DNA of 64,000 bases from Nostoc sp. TCL240-02. GTDB taxonomy: Bacteria > Cyanobacteriota > Cyanobacteriia > Cyanobacteriales > Nostocaceae. This document shows, piece after piece, positions 9,073 through 17,716 of this stretch. The position numbers and the translations under genes were made by a program. How positions within the stretch are numbered: the first letter of the stretch is position 1; every line of letters begins with the position of its first letter. The stretch spans positions 4,836,501 through 4,900,500 of the forward strand of contig NZ_CP040094.1 in assembly GCF_013343235.1 (NCBI RefSeq). The letters are read 5' to 3'. The notes below the pieces were generated by a model, which had not been told where the DNA came from, did no database searches, and was given only the letters and a program-made list of their open reading frames with translations.

Positions 9073-10434
9073 TTACGCCAACGCAAGGCTCTTATCTACT
9101 TGTTTTACAGCAAAACGATTGACTGGACGACGCAACCCTAAATTTTCACGCAAGGTACTACCCTCGTATTCGGTACGGAACAATCCCCGTTTTTGCAAGA
9201 TGGGAACGACTAGGTTAACGAATTCATCTAATCCTGTGGGGAGAATTGGCGGCATGATATTAAAGCCGTCTGCTGCACCGTTGTTGAACCATTCTTCTAG
9301 CTGGTCGGCAATGGTTTCTGGTGTACCAAGTATGGTGCGATGTCCTCGTGCGGTGGCAAGAGAGAGATATAACTGACGCAGTGTGAGAGTGTTACGAGTC
9401 GCCAAATCTCTGACTAGTTTGAGACGACTTTTGTTAGTGTTGGTGTCGCTGGGTAGTTCGGGAGCTACATCATCTAAAGAATATTTCGACAGATCCACAC
9501 CTTTGTAATAGTTCTTTAAAATCCCCCAAGCGACATCGGGATGAATTAGCGATTGCAGGAATTCGTACTTCTCTTGAGCTTCTGCTTCGGTACGGCCAAT
9601 GATTGGGAAGGCTCCGGGCATAATTTTTAGATCATCTGGCGATCGCCCATATTGTGCTAATCTCCCTTTGACATCAGCATAAAATTCTTGGGCATCAGCT
9701 AAGGTTTGATTGGCGGTGAAAATCACCTCGGCGGTACGTGCAGCTAAATCCCGTCCCGATTCCGAGGCTCCAGCCTGAACAATCACGGGGTAGCCTTGAG
9801 GCGGACGACCGACGTTTAAAGGGCCTTGGACAGAAAAATATTTGCCCTTATGGTTGAGTGTATGCAGTTTGTCTGGGTCGAAATAGACACCAGATTCTTT
9901 GTTGCGGATGAAAGCATCATCTTCCCAGCTATCCCACAGTCCTTTCACCACTTCCACAAATTCTTCGGCGCGTTCATAACGCTGGCTATGTTCTGGGTGA
10001 TGCTCAAGTCCAAAATTACGAGCGGCGTTCTCATTGCCTGTAGTAACTACATTCCACCCTGCGCGGCCGTTACTCAAGTAGTCCAACGAGGCAAACTTCC
10101 GGGCCAAGGTGTAGGGTTCTTCATAAGTAGTCGAGGCGGTGGAAATGAAGCCGATGTTTTTGGTGACAGACGACAAGGCCGAGAAAAGAGTGACCGGCTC
10201 GAAATGGGCGATTTTACCGTTCCGATACTGACTTTCTGGAGAGCCACCCCAGACTCCTGGGCTATCTGCCAAGAAAACTGCATCAAACAAGCCGCGTTCA
10301 GCAGTCTGGGTAATTTCCTTGTAATGCTCGAAATTCAATCCAGCATCTGCTCGTGCATCGGGGTGTCGCCAAGAGGAGACATGATGACCGGTGGCTTGAA
10401 CGAATGCACCTAAACGAAACTTGCGTGTACTCAT
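9073..10434 (-). CDS. FMN-dependent monooxygenase of the NtaA/SnaA/DszA (luciferase-like) family
   Basis: 453 residues, the usual length. These enzymes use FMNH2 supplied by a separate reductase to oxidise substrates such as nitrilotriacetate, dibenzothiophene sulfone or sulfides. Family signatures: LGAFVQATGHHVSSWRHPDA at the start, FDAVFLADSPGVWGG, NPVTLF-like FEPVTLFSALSSVTKNIG, GRAGWNVVTTGNENAARNFG and PVIVQAGASESGRDLAARTAEVIF. It starts at ATG 10434. The C-terminus KQVDKSLALA resembles the tail of the neighbouring amidohydrolase. A candidate flavin reductase is encoded at 14769, and a sulfonate-type binding protein at 1645. Organosulfur or chelate degradation is plausible but unproven. 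Confidence 0.92.
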   Translation of the reverse strand: MSTRKFRLGAFVQATGHHVSSWRHPDARADAGLNFEHYKEITQTAERGLFDAVFLADSPGVWGGSPESQYRNGKIAHFEPVTLFSALSSVTKNIGFISTASTTYEEPYTLARKFASLDYLSNGRAGWNVVTTGNENAARNFGLEHHPEHSQRYERAEEFVEVVKGLWDSWEDDAFIRNKESGVYFDPDKLHTLNHKGKYFSVQGPLNVGRPPQGYPVIVQAGASESGRDLAARTAEVIFTANQTLADAQEFYADVKGRLAQYGRSPDDLKIMPGAFPIIGRTEAEAQEKYEFLQSLIHPDVAWGILKNYYKGVDLSKYSLDDVAPELPSDTNTNKSRLKLVRDLATRNTLTLRQLYLSLATARGHRTILGTPETIADQLEEWFNNGAADGFNIMPPILPTGLDEFVNLVVPILQKRGLFRTEYEGSTLRENLGLRRPVNRFAVKQVDKSLALA

Positions 10435-11134
10435 AAGTTTTTTTCTTTTTTATAGTTTGATTGCTGATTTGCGTATAGTTAATGGCTTTTGATGTAACCT
10501 CAGCGTGCGATCGCAAGGCTTTTTCCTAACTGTTTGTCAAACCCTCATCGCTACATGGCAAATGTCTGATGAGTAAACAACAGTATGTTTGCTTTCAACT
10601 ACTGACATCCAGCAAAAAAAGACTCCGATGGCAGATTACTTAAATCCTTTCCATACAAAGTTTTGGCTAGCATTTACTACTAACTCAATACTGAAATGTA
10701 ATAATTGAATGCTTTCAAAGCAACTAAATTTACGCTTCAGTTGCTCTACATGGAATCAAATAACCAAACTGAAAGTCAGGTTAATATCACAGCAATAGGG
10801 TTACTTTTGCTTGGCGCTCGAATTACCATAAATTTATGTAGCAATCTTACTCCGCAGATAGAGTTTACACGATTGCATACAAAAAAATATGTACTGACCA
10901 ACACAATATCATGAAATACTAATTATTAGATTACCTAATATTAAGTATTGCAAAGTGATTGTCCGCGATCGCCTCCGACGGGCGGGTACACCATCGCAGC
11001 AAACTTAAATGCAATTGTTATTTTTATCACATATTTTTACGTAGTACGCAACGTTAATACTTCTCAGATAAGACCAAAATACTTGTAGAGACGGCGACTT
11101 ATCGTGTCTCAAAACATAATTCCTATGAAAGATT
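10435..11134. other. Intergenic region, about 700 bp
   Basis: Low-GC gap upstream of the monooxygenase gene. A 69-codon frame at 10705-10914 has no ribosome-binding site or recognisable product and is not annotated. The gap holds a GC-rich dispersed module around 10966-11000 (CGATCGCCTCCGACGGGCGG) and a GTAGAGACG repeat at 11084-11110. The monooxygenase promoter must lie near 10440-10560. Confidence 0.45.
11084..11110. repeat. Dispersed GTAGAGACG repeat, second copy
   Basis: TGTAGAGACGGCGACTTATC followed by GTGTCTC matches the copy at 8954 with a few changes and keeps the imperfect dyad. Confidence 0.6.
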
Positions 11135-11168
11135 AAAAACCCGGCTTCTCTATCAAAACCGGGTTTTT
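11135..11168. terminator. Bidirectional Rho-independent terminator
   Basis: Perfect 10-bp stem AAAAACCCGG / CCGGGTTTTT with a 14-base loop, flanked by A- and T-runs on either strand. It begins 15 bases beyond the stop codon of the DUF928 gene read on the minus strand. Confidence 0.9.
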
Positions 11169-11182
11169 AAGTAATTTTTAAT

Positions 11183-12106
11183 TTATTTTTGAACAGTACA
11201 ACAGGGCAATAAAGGCTTGTTTACAACTTCTTTAATCTCTACCGAATTCAACAAATCTTCCCAATATTTCTGAACTTCAGGATCGTTAGGACGCTGGCGG
11301 CGTAAATTAGCTAAAGTTCTGAGAGAATCTTCCCAAAATCCAGCAGTTGCAAATAGAACTGCACGATCCAAGTCTGTGTTTGGTTGGTTTAGCTCAAGAG
11401 TAAGGTTTTCATCTTGCGATCGCACTATTGTACCTTCTACATAAGAGTCTTTATCGCGGTTGTTGGTATCACAAATCATTGAAAAAGTCCAACTATACTC
11501 TTTACCGATTTGTAGAGGTGTGCGATCGGCAGGTACATTTACACTAACAATACCATTCTGCCCAACAGGTTTGAAAGTTCCTTTATACAATGGGTCGGAG
11601 CTATCATCATCCCGCAAAACAAATTCTAGTGCTTGCACTGTTGTAGAGGTTTGAGGAACATAGAAAAATAATGTGGGATGCTCTGCTGTGGTTCGTTGAG
11701 CTTCCTTATCTGTTGGTGTCAGGGGAATGATATTTTGTCCAGTTTGAAAGCAACTTCCTCGTGTTCCTGCTGACCTTACTCTACCAGGTTTACCTGGGAC
11801 AAAGGCAATACGATTTCTACCACGCTGAATGTAACCTGTAACATTTCGAATTGCAGCAGTAGCATACCTATCTCCAGGACGTAGCCGTTCTGCTTGCTGA
11901 AAATAACCTAAAGCTTTTCGATAGTTTCTCCGTCTAGTTTCGTTATAGCCAAGTTGCATATATTGCGTGTAAGCAGATTTGGCTTGTGCCAATTGATAAA
12001 CCGACTCGGTTGCCAAAACCTGAGTAGTAATCATAGGTTCTAAGGAGAGAAATGCTAGAGCCGCAAGCAAATAGCTTGCCCAAAATCTATGTTTCATAAT
12101 GTCCAT
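11183..12106 (-). CDS. DUF928 domain secreted protein with TPR-like N-terminal region
   Basis: Cyanobacterial exported protein of unknown function. The frame reaches 12145, but the ATG at 12106 (MDIMKHRFW) or 12097 puts the signal peptide properly at the N-terminus (YLLAALAFLSL, ending near VLATES). A TPR-like stretch follows (YNETRRRNYRKALGYFQQAE and a second one near the C-terminus, WEDSLRTLANLRRQRPNDPE). The central part has the DUF928 pattern: LTPTD, EHPTLFFYVPQT, ALEFVLRDDD, GIVSVNVP, LQIGKEYSWTFSMICD and a YVEGTIVR strand. It is probably periplasmic or at the cell surface. A strong terminator lies directly after it and it has no co-directional partner. Confidence 0.85.
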   Translation of the reverse strand: MDIMKHRFWASYLLAALAFLSLEPMITTQVLATESVYQLAQAKSAYTQYMQLGYNETRRRNYRKALGYFQQAERLRPGDRYATAAIRNVTGYIQRGRNRIAFVPGKPGRVRSAGTRGSCFQTGQNIIPLTPTDKEAQRTTAEHPTLFFYVPQTSTTVQALEFVLRDDDSSDPLYKGTFKPVGQNGIVSVNVPADRTPLQIGKEYSWTFSMICDTNNRDKDSYVEGTIVRSQDENLTLELNQPNTDLDRAVLFATAGFWEDSLRTLANLRRQRPNDPEVQKYWEDLLNSVEIKEVVNKPLLPCCTVQK

Positions 12107-12255
12107 TTCCACTTGTAGTACATTGCTTGGGTCTATATAATACAATACCCTAAGCTTGACAGTGGTAAGACTTTATGTACCAGTTTGTGGAAATGCTGAC
12201 GTAGCCTTCTGACTTTTTTTAGGGACGGATAATTTATTTCTTAGAAATCTCTTAG

Positions 12256-12371
12256 TAAGTGGGTCAAATTAAATATAAAACCTCACCCCGCCTCCGGCTT
12301 CCTTCTCCTTACTAAGGAGAGGGATTGAGGGTGAAGTTTAATCTTATATTTAATTACGCCTACCTACTTAC
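12256..12371. repeat. MITE-like imperfect palindrome
   Basis: Outer arms GTAAGTGGGTCAAATTAAAT (12256 on) and ATTTAATTACGCCTACCTAC (ending about 12367) are roughly complementary. Inside, CTTCTCCTTACTAAGGAGA and CCTCACCC/GGGTGA pair as well. The whole 116 bp could fold into one long hairpin. It has no coding capacity and lies between the DUF928 gene promoter side and ftsH. Confidence 0.6.
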
Positions 12372-12375
12372 AAGA

Positions 12376-12409
12376 AGATTCCCGATTTGTTTAAAAAAGT
12401 CGGGAATCT
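12376..12409. terminator. Hairpin terminator downstream of ftsH
   Basis: Perfect 10-bp inverted repeat AGATTCCCGA / TCGGGAATCT with a 14-base loop, 130 bases past the ftsH stop on the minus strand. It lacks a long T-run, so strength is uncertain. Confidence 0.6.
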
Positions 12410-12538
12410 GAGCCTTTGGATTTTCACTAGAACAGCAGGCGTAAATTCGGCTACCATCTCAAAACTAGACAATGGATAAAATCCCATTATTCCAAGTAGG
12501 CAAACTTCTCCCTCAGTGTAGGGAGTTTCAACTATTCC

Positions 12539-14437
12539 CTAATGAGGTACAGCCAATTGTGCATCGGCTACTTGGGCATTATCAGCAACAATTTGGCGGA
12601 ATGAATCGCCTTCAATTGTTTCCTCTTCTATTAACAAATCTACTAAACGCTCCAAAACTATGCGGTTTTCTTCCAACAGTTCTTTTGACCTGATGTAAGA
12701 ACTGTTGACAATTTCGCGCACCTGTGAATCAATTTTGGCGGCAATTTCTTCAGAATAGTCTGATTTATTCATCCAGTCGCGTCCTAAAAATACCTCTCCA
12801 CTCTGATTTTCCAGAGACAATGGGCCTAATTCTGACATCCCGAAGCGTGTCACCATCTGCCGCGCCATCCCTGTCACCTGTTGCAAGTCATTGCTTGCAC
12901 CTGTAGTAACTTCTGGCTTACCAAAAACGATTTCCTCGGCGGCGCGACCACCCAAAGTTGCAGTAATCCGGGATTTGAGTTGGGAGCGGGAAACTAACCC
13001 CTGTTCTTCGTTAGGAGTAAACCAAGTTAATCCGAGTGCTTGTCCCCGTGGAATTAATGTAACTTTCTGTACAGGGTCATGGTCTTTGAGCAATGTGCCT
13101 ACTAAAGCGTGTCCAACTTCATGATAAGCAATCAAGCGCTTGCTCTTGCTGTCTACTAATGCAGTACCTTCCATACCTGCAACGACTCTATCCACAGCAG
13201 CATCAATTTCTAAAATGGTAACAGCTTCTTTGCGTCTCCTAGCAGTGAGAATAGCGGCTTCGTTGAGTAAGTTGGCTAAGTCTGCGCCGGTAAATCCAGG
13301 AGTGCGGCGAGCGATCGCTTCTAATGATACGCTAGGATCGATTTTCTTATTCCGGGCGTGGACTTTCAAAATTTCCAGCCGTCCTTTGAGATCCGGTGCA
13401 TCCACCATCACTTGTCTATCAAAGCGTCCTGGTCTGAGCAACGCTGCATCTAGGACATCTGGGCGGTTAGTGGCAGCAATAATAATGATACCTGTGTTAC
13501 CTTCAAAACCATCCATTTCGGTGAGCAGTTGGTTGAGGGTTTGTTCGCGCTCATCATTACCGCCACCAATACCAGTACCCCGTTGTCTACCTACTGCGTC
13601 AATTTCATCGATAAATATTAGACATGGAGCATTTTCTTTGGCTTTCTTGAAGAGGTCACGCACGCGAGATGCACCCACACCAACGAACATTTCCACGAAT
13701 TCCGAACCTGAAATACTGAAGAATGGGACACCTGCTTCACCTGCGATCGCTTTTGCTAGTAAAGTTTTACCAGTACCAGGGGGGCCAATTAACAGCACTC
13801 CTTTGGGAATGCGTGCGCCTACAGCCGTAAATCTTTCTGGCTGTTTCAAGAAAGTAACAACTTCTTCGAGGTCTTCTTTAGCTTCTTCAACCCCGGCGAC
13901 ATCTTCAAATTTCACTCCAGTTTTCGCCTCCATTTGGAAACGAGCTTTGGATTTGCCGAAATTCATCGCTTGGCTAGAAGCATTAGTAGAGCGCCGGAGG
14001 AACAATAGCATTAAAGCTACCAGTGGCAAAATCCACATAAGATTAATCAACAGTCCAACAGCAGCCCGACTATTAGCTGAGGAAACCTCGCCGAACTCAA
14101 CATTCTTATCTTTGAGTATGTTAATTAACTCTGTGTTTTGCGCTAAAAGTCTCACCTGTTGCGGTGGTGTATTCTCCTTTTGCCCTTTGAGATAAACCCT
14201 TGCTAGCTGTTCGGTTTCGTCAAGCTCTACTTTTTGGACTTCTCCCGCCTTCGCTTTCTTGAGCAAATCACCATAGTTTAAAGAGGTACTAGAAGTACTC
14301 TCTGCTTTTTGTGCCAAGACGGGGGTACTCCCGAAAATTCCTGGTAACATAATCAAGCTAGCCGCAATCGCACCAACCCAAGCAACGCGCTTTGATGACT
14401 GTCTTTTTACCAATGCTTTTTTTCCCAAATTTGTCAT
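12539..14437 (-). CDS. ftsH: ATP-dependent zinc metalloprotease FtsH
   Basis: Membrane-anchored AAA+ protease, 632 residues, the normal length. It degrades damaged membrane proteins; in cyanobacteria FtsH homologues take part in photosystem II repair, and several paralogues exist, so which one this is cannot be told. Membrane segments lie at about 20-42 and 128-147, with the periplasmic part between. Walker A GPPGTGKT is at 218-225, Walker B IFIDE near 274-278, the arginine-finger region LLRPGRFDR at 333-341, the zinc motif HEVGH at 439-443 and a third ligand Asp517 in ASNDLQQ. ATG at 14437. It stands alone with repeats upstream. Confidence 0.97.
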   Translation of the reverse strand: MTNLGKKALVKRQSSKRVAWVGAIAASLIMLPGIFGSTPVLAQKAESTSSTSLNYGDLLKKAKAGEVQKVELDETEQLARVYLKGQKENTPPQQVRLLAQNTELINILKDKNVEFGEVSSANSRAAVGLLINLMWILPLVALMLLFLRRSTNASSQAMNFGKSKARFQMEAKTGVKFEDVAGVEEAKEDLEEVVTFLKQPERFTAVGARIPKGVLLIGPPGTGKTLLAKAIAGEAGVPFFSISGSEFVEMFVGVGASRVRDLFKKAKENAPCLIFIDEIDAVGRQRGTGIGGGNDEREQTLNQLLTEMDGFEGNTGIIIIAATNRPDVLDAALLRPGRFDRQVMVDAPDLKGRLEILKVHARNKKIDPSVSLEAIARRTPGFTGADLANLLNEAAILTARRRKEAVTILEIDAAVDRVVAGMEGTALVDSKSKRLIAYHEVGHALVGTLLKDHDPVQKVTLIPRGQALGLTWFTPNEEQGLVSRSQLKSRITATLGGRAAEEIVFGKPEVTTGASNDLQQVTGMARQMVTRFGMSELGPLSLENQSGEVFLGRDWMNKSDYSEEIAAKIDSQVREIVNSSYIRSKELLEENRIVLERLVDLLIEEETIEGDSFRQIVADNAQVADAQLAVPH

Positions 14438-14548
14438 AATAATTACCCTTTGTCTGCTGGCACAAGTTGAGCTATGGTTTTATGCCTATTCTTCTACCAA
14501 AAATTGTAATAACTGGAAATTACACTCTTATCTAGTCTAACTTCCAGA

Positions 14549-14655
14549 TAAGGGACTGGGGATTAGGGATTGAGGATTTGAAAATAGAGGCAAAAAGTTA
14601 GAAGTTCTTTCGTTTGCTCATTACCCAATCCCCAGTACCCAGTCCCCAATCACCT
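14549..14655. repeat. Heptamer-type short tandem repeats (GGGGATT / CCCCAGT)
   Basis: GGGACTGGGGATTAGGGATT near 14552 and CCCAATCCCCAGTACCCAGT near 14626 are opposite-strand copies of the same 7-base unit family, so the intervening DNA can form a stem. Such short tandem heptamers are common in Nostoc gaps. It lies in the ftsH upstream region (14438-14768), which otherwise shows nothing recognisable. Confidence 0.7.
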
Positions 14656-14768
14656 TGATATCAATTTGACACATTCCGACACAAATCGCTAAGATCAACA
14701 TAGTCATAACGATTCCGCTTTTTAAGAAATTTGGTGATAGTAGCTAGTTAATAGTTTGTAGGTTAATT

Positions 14769-15314
14769 ATGGTGAGAATTGTTGGTATTGGTGGTAGTTT
14801 AAGACCAAACTCGTATACGCAGGTTGCTTTGCAAGTAGCAGTGCAAAGGGTCGAAGCTCTTGGTGCAGAGGTAGAAATTCTTGATTTAAGACAGTTGCAG
14901 TTACCATTTTGCACTGGCGCAAAGGAGTATCCAGAGTACCCAGATGTTAAACGGTTGCAAGATACTGTCAGTCAGTCAGATGGATTAATTTTAGCGACAC
15001 CTGAATATCATGGTGGGGTTAGTGGTGTCCTGAAAAATGCTCTAGATTTGATGAGCTTTGAGCAACTGTCTGATAAAGTGACAGGACTAATCAGTGTATT
15101 GGGCGGTCAGTCAAATAGTAACGCCCTAAATGACCTACGATTAATAGTCAGATGGGTGCATGGTTGGGTAATTCCAGAACAAATTGCGATCGGGCAAGCT
15201 TGGGGTGCATTCAGTCCTGAAGGCAAGCTAGTAGATGAAAAGCTTTCTCAAAGATTTGATGAATTTGCTCAGAGTTTAGTTGATAATACTCGCAAGCTGC
15301 GAGGCGTAAATTAG
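14769..15314 (+). CDS. NADPH-dependent FMN reductase
   Basis: 181-residue flavodoxin-like reductase that reduces FMN with NAD(P)H. The phosphate-binding loop GIGGSLRPNSYTQ is at residues 6-18 and the signature PEYHGGVSGVLKNALD near 79-94. The family includes SsuE-like and chromate/azo reductases. It could supply FMNH2 to the flavin monooxygenase encoded at 9073-10434, but the two genes are 4 kb apart on opposite strands and the pairing is inference. ATG at 14769; the gene is monocistronic as far as can be seen. Confidence 0.9.
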   Translation: MVRIVGIGGSLRPNSYTQVALQVAVQRVEALGAEVEILDLRQLQLPFCTGAKEYPEYPDVKRLQDTVSQSDGLILATPEYHGGVSGVLKNALDLMSFEQLSDKVTGLISVLGGQSNSNALNDLRLIVRWVHGWVIPEQIAIGQAWGAFSPEGKLVDEKLSQRFDEFAQSLVDNTRKLRGVN

Positions 15315-15359
15315 TTGTAGGGTGGGCAAAGCTAGACCCACCCTCATAAACTTCAAAAC

Positions 15360-16478
15360 TTAATGATGATGGTGGTGGTGATGGCGATCGCCAGCGAGTT
15401 GGGGATTAACTGCCAAAGGTTGCTCTGACAACAACTCTGCAATATGATCGTTAGCCCATTGGGCCACCATTGCCAAAAATTCTGGGCGATCGTTAACGCA
15501 AGCCATTTGCACGTAGTTTGTACCAGGATGCTGTTTCTCTAAAGCATGGATGATATGGTGTACATCCAATAGAGTTTCGTGGTTTTCTGTGGCAAAGCCA
15601 ATTGGCATAAAAATTACCACTTTTGCACCCAACTGAATCAGGTTATTTGCTGCTTGTTCGGCGTTTGGCTGTGTCCAATCAATTAAGGGCGTGTCATGAT
15701 TGAGCCAACCCACTGAGATTAACGGATAGCGGTTAATTAACTTATCCCGAACTAAATCGTACATTGCTTCACTTTCAGCAATCCCAGAAGTAAAGCCTTT
15801 AGCTTTATGGGGACAGCCGTGATTCATTAACACAATACCGATTTGAGAAGGTAGATAAGCGCCTGCTAACTCAGCAATTTTCTCTTCAACCAAATGAGCC
15901 ATTAAATCGATGTAAGCTGGTTCGTTGAAGAAAGAAGGAATGTAGCGTTGTGCTTTAACCCAGTGTTCCTCACCATCAGTCAACTCAACGAGAGCATTGT
16001 TAACTTGCTCGATCGCAATCCCACTGGTAAAGATAGAATCAACAACTAGCAACGGGTAGATTAGAAGTTTATCGAAGCCTTGATTTTTGATTTCTGCCAA
16101 GACTTGATTGGGTAGAAAAGGGGCACAAAAGTTAAAAGCTTTGAAAACTTGAACCTTATCACCCCATTTTTCTTGTAAATTCTTCTCAATCCCAGCCCGC
16201 TGCTGTTCAAAGATGGCATTGTGTGGGGAGATAAAATCATGATGTGTGTGTCCCCACTCATGGCGGTCAAATAGCGCCAAAAGCTTTGCTAGAGGCGGAT
16301 AAATCCAGGTTGGGACTGGTGCGAATTTTGCTGTCAGTAGATTTAAAGCCTGTTCGTTATAGTTGGCGAAATCTTCGTAGCTTTCGACTTCGCCGTAGCC
16401 CATAAGCAGTACGGCTACACGGTCTTTACCTGATAGATGCTCGTGGGTGTGTTGTACTTTTTCCGGCGTGGCAACCAC
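15360..16478 (-). CDS. Ferrochelatase-like protein with natural C-terminal His7 tail
   Basis: 372 residues resembling HemH: VAVLLMGYGEVES at the start, AFNFCAPFLPNQ in the middle, IGIVLMNHGCPHKAKGF and near the end the signature-like PIGFATENHETLLDVHH. HemH inserts Fe2+ into protoporphyrin IX. This protein lacks the C-terminal chlorophyll-binding-like membrane segment of standard cyanobacterial ferrochelatase, so it may be a paralogue with another chelatase or metal-handling task. The last residues are GDR followed by seven histidines, encoded by mixed CAC/CAT codons; a HIP1 site encodes the preceding GDR. The tail could bind Fe, Ni or Co. ATG at 16478. It converges on the FMN reductase gene, 45 bases apart. 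Confidence 0.82.
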   Translation of the reverse strand: MVATPEKVQHTHEHLSGKDRVAVLLMGYGEVESYEDFANYNEQALNLLTAKFAPVPTWIYPPLAKLLALFDRHEWGHTHHDFISPHNAIFEQQRAGIEKNLQEKWGDKVQVFKAFNFCAPFLPNQVLAEIKNQGFDKLLIYPLLVVDSIFTSGIAIEQVNNALVELTDGEEHWVKAQRYIPSFFNEPAYIDLMAHLVEEKIAELAGAYLPSQIGIVLMNHGCPHKAKGFTSGIAESEAMYDLVRDKLINRYPLISVGWLNHDTPLIDWTQPNAEQAANNLIQLGAKVVIFMPIGFATENHETLLDVHHIIHALEKQHPGTNYVQMACVNDRPEFLAMVAQWANDHIAELLSEQPLAVNPQLAGDRHHHHHHH

Positions 16479-16908
16479 AATTAGTTCCTCAATATAACCA
16501 GAGTGCAGAGAAATATAAAGTTAGGGAATAGCTTACACATGTCCCTTCCTTACTTGTAACTTATTATCCCATCCAGGGGGATAGGATAGGTGGGGAAATC
16601 AAGATAATACATCAAAAGACATACAAAACTTACGTGGAGCATTGGGCATCCCTTCCCTGTGGGACGCTACGCGACTTTTCATGATCATAAAAGCTGCTGG
16701 TACGATATATATCCAAGTCAATACTGCGTAGGTTTTCAACTGTATGTTGAGTTGAACAAAGTGAAACCCAACAAAACCACGGAAATGCTGGGTTAAGGAA
16801 CGAAACCCAACCTAGGAAATTTAAGCTTTTGAGCAAAACCTACGCAGTATTAATATCCGAGTTATCAGCACAAAGATTTATCTTCCGATACCCAATCCCA
16901 ATAAACAG
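16479..16908. other. Intergenic region with two repeat elements
   Basis: 430 bp without a supported gene. It contains a GC-rich small dispersed repeat at about 16645-16675 (CCCTGTGGGACGCTACGCG) and a terminal-inverted-repeat element at 16720-16851. A 68-codon minus frame at 16630-16836 runs across both repeats and is not believed. Confidence 0.6.
16720..16851. mobile_element. MITE with 17-bp perfect terminal inverted repeats
   Basis: AATACTGCGTAGGTTTT at 16720-16736 is repeated exactly in inverse as AAAACCTACGCAGTATT at 16835-16851, giving a 132-bp unit. The interior carries a module (GGAACGAAACCCAACCTAGG) related to one at 37662-37732. No reading frame of note. The structure is that of a miniature element mobilised in trans. 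Confidence 0.8.
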
Positions 16909-17529
16909 ATGAGTATAATTATTTGCCCTGGAATTCATGAACCAGAGTTAACTGAAAGCTTTAGAGTAGGATTGTTAGATTTAGTTTCTAATGGCGCGAT
17001 CGCACATAATCCCCCAAATATACTGGTTTATCCGGGTAAAGATGTTTTGGTTTTATCAGCATTTCATATTTTGCAGTTTTTGCGCGTTAGCGTAGCTCAC
17101 CGCAGGTATGGCTTGACCGACTCTTTAAAATCACCAATTATATTTATTAGCTTTAGTGCTGGCGTAGTCGGGGCAATAGGGGCAGCACATTTGTGGCAAC
17201 TCTTGGGTGGAAGTGTCAAAGCTTTTATTGCTATAGATGGATGGGGAGTACCACTACAGGGTAATTTTCCGATTCATCGGATGAGTCATGATTATTTCAC
17301 GCATTGGAGTTCCTGTTTGCTAGGTTGTGGGCAAAATAACTTTTATGCACAACCAGCAGTTGATCATTTGTCTATGTGGCGATGTCTAACGGAAAGCCCC
17401 TCTGAATCTACCTCCCAAGCTGTACAAGGCTGCTGGGTAGATTCATCCATTGAAATTTCTCCACCCAAAGGTCGTCTGACAGCAGGTGAGTTTTTGCTTA
17501 TGCTGTTAAAGCGCTATGAAGCAAATTAG
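16909..17529 (+). CDS. Conserved hypothetical protein, possible alpha/beta hydrolase fold
   Basis: 206 residues, no confident family. The start IIICPGIHEPELTESF, then PIIFISFSAGVVGAIGAAHLW resembles a nucleophile elbow (Ser in SFSAG) after a beta strand, and FIAIDGWGVP could follow, so a hydrolase-like fold is possible. The segment FLRVSVAHRRYGLT (about residues 58-71) is encoded by a small dispersed repeat inserted without breaking the frame (see 17082-17113). ATG at 16909; no clear Shine-Dalgarno. The gene is followed by heptamer repeats and then an MFS gene on the same strand. Confidence 0.7.
   Translation: MSIIICPGIHEPELTESFRVGLLDLVSNGAIAHNPPNILVYPGKDVLVLSAFHILQFLRVSVAHRRYGLTDSLKSPIIFISFSAGVVGAIGAAHLWQLLGGSVKAFIAIDGWGVPLQGNFPIHRMSHDYFTHWSSCLLGCGQNNFYAQPAVDHLSMWRCLTESPSESTSQAVQGCWVDSSIEISPPKGRLTAGEFLLMLLKRYEAN
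17082..17113. repeat. Small dispersed repeat inserted inside a gene
   Basis: GCGTTAGCGTAGCTCACCGC then AGGTATGGC matches, with a few changes, the intergenic copy at 38193-38223 (GCGTAGGCGTAGCCCACCGT then AGGTATCGC). It lies within the coding frame of the 16909-17529 gene and keeps it open. Confidence 0.7.
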
Positions 17530-17544
17530 TCCGGACAATAGAAT

Positions 17545-17700
17545 TATGAGTTAGGAGTTAGGAGTTAGGAATGGGGAAGGGAAAAAGTTACAGGTGATAG
17601 CGTACAGGGGACAGTCAAGAAAAACTATACCCCATAGCCCATGCCCCATAGCTCATACCCAATGCCCAATGCCCCATCCCCCATGTCCCATCTACCCAAA
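17545..17700. repeat. Heptamer short tandem repeats
   Basis: Begins with three GAGTTAG units (17547 on) and ends with a run of CCCCATAGCCCATGCCCCAT-like and CCAATGC heptamers. It fills the 187-bp gap ahead of the MFS gene. Confidence 0.85.
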
Positions 17701-17716
17701 GAAAGAAAGTATCTAA

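Noticed and set aside
10705..10914. 69-codon plus-strand frame upstream of the monooxygenase gene
   Set aside because: No ribosome-binding site, odd composition and no recognisable product; the region is ordinary AT-rich gap.
13140..14195. 351-codon plus-strand frame opposite ftsH
   Set aside because: It is the antisense shadow of the strongly conserved ftsH gene; its residue composition (Ser/Thr/Ala-rich) is typical of such shadows.
16630..16836. 68-codon minus-strand frame
   Set aside because: It runs through a dispersed repeat and a MITE, both of which explain the open frame.
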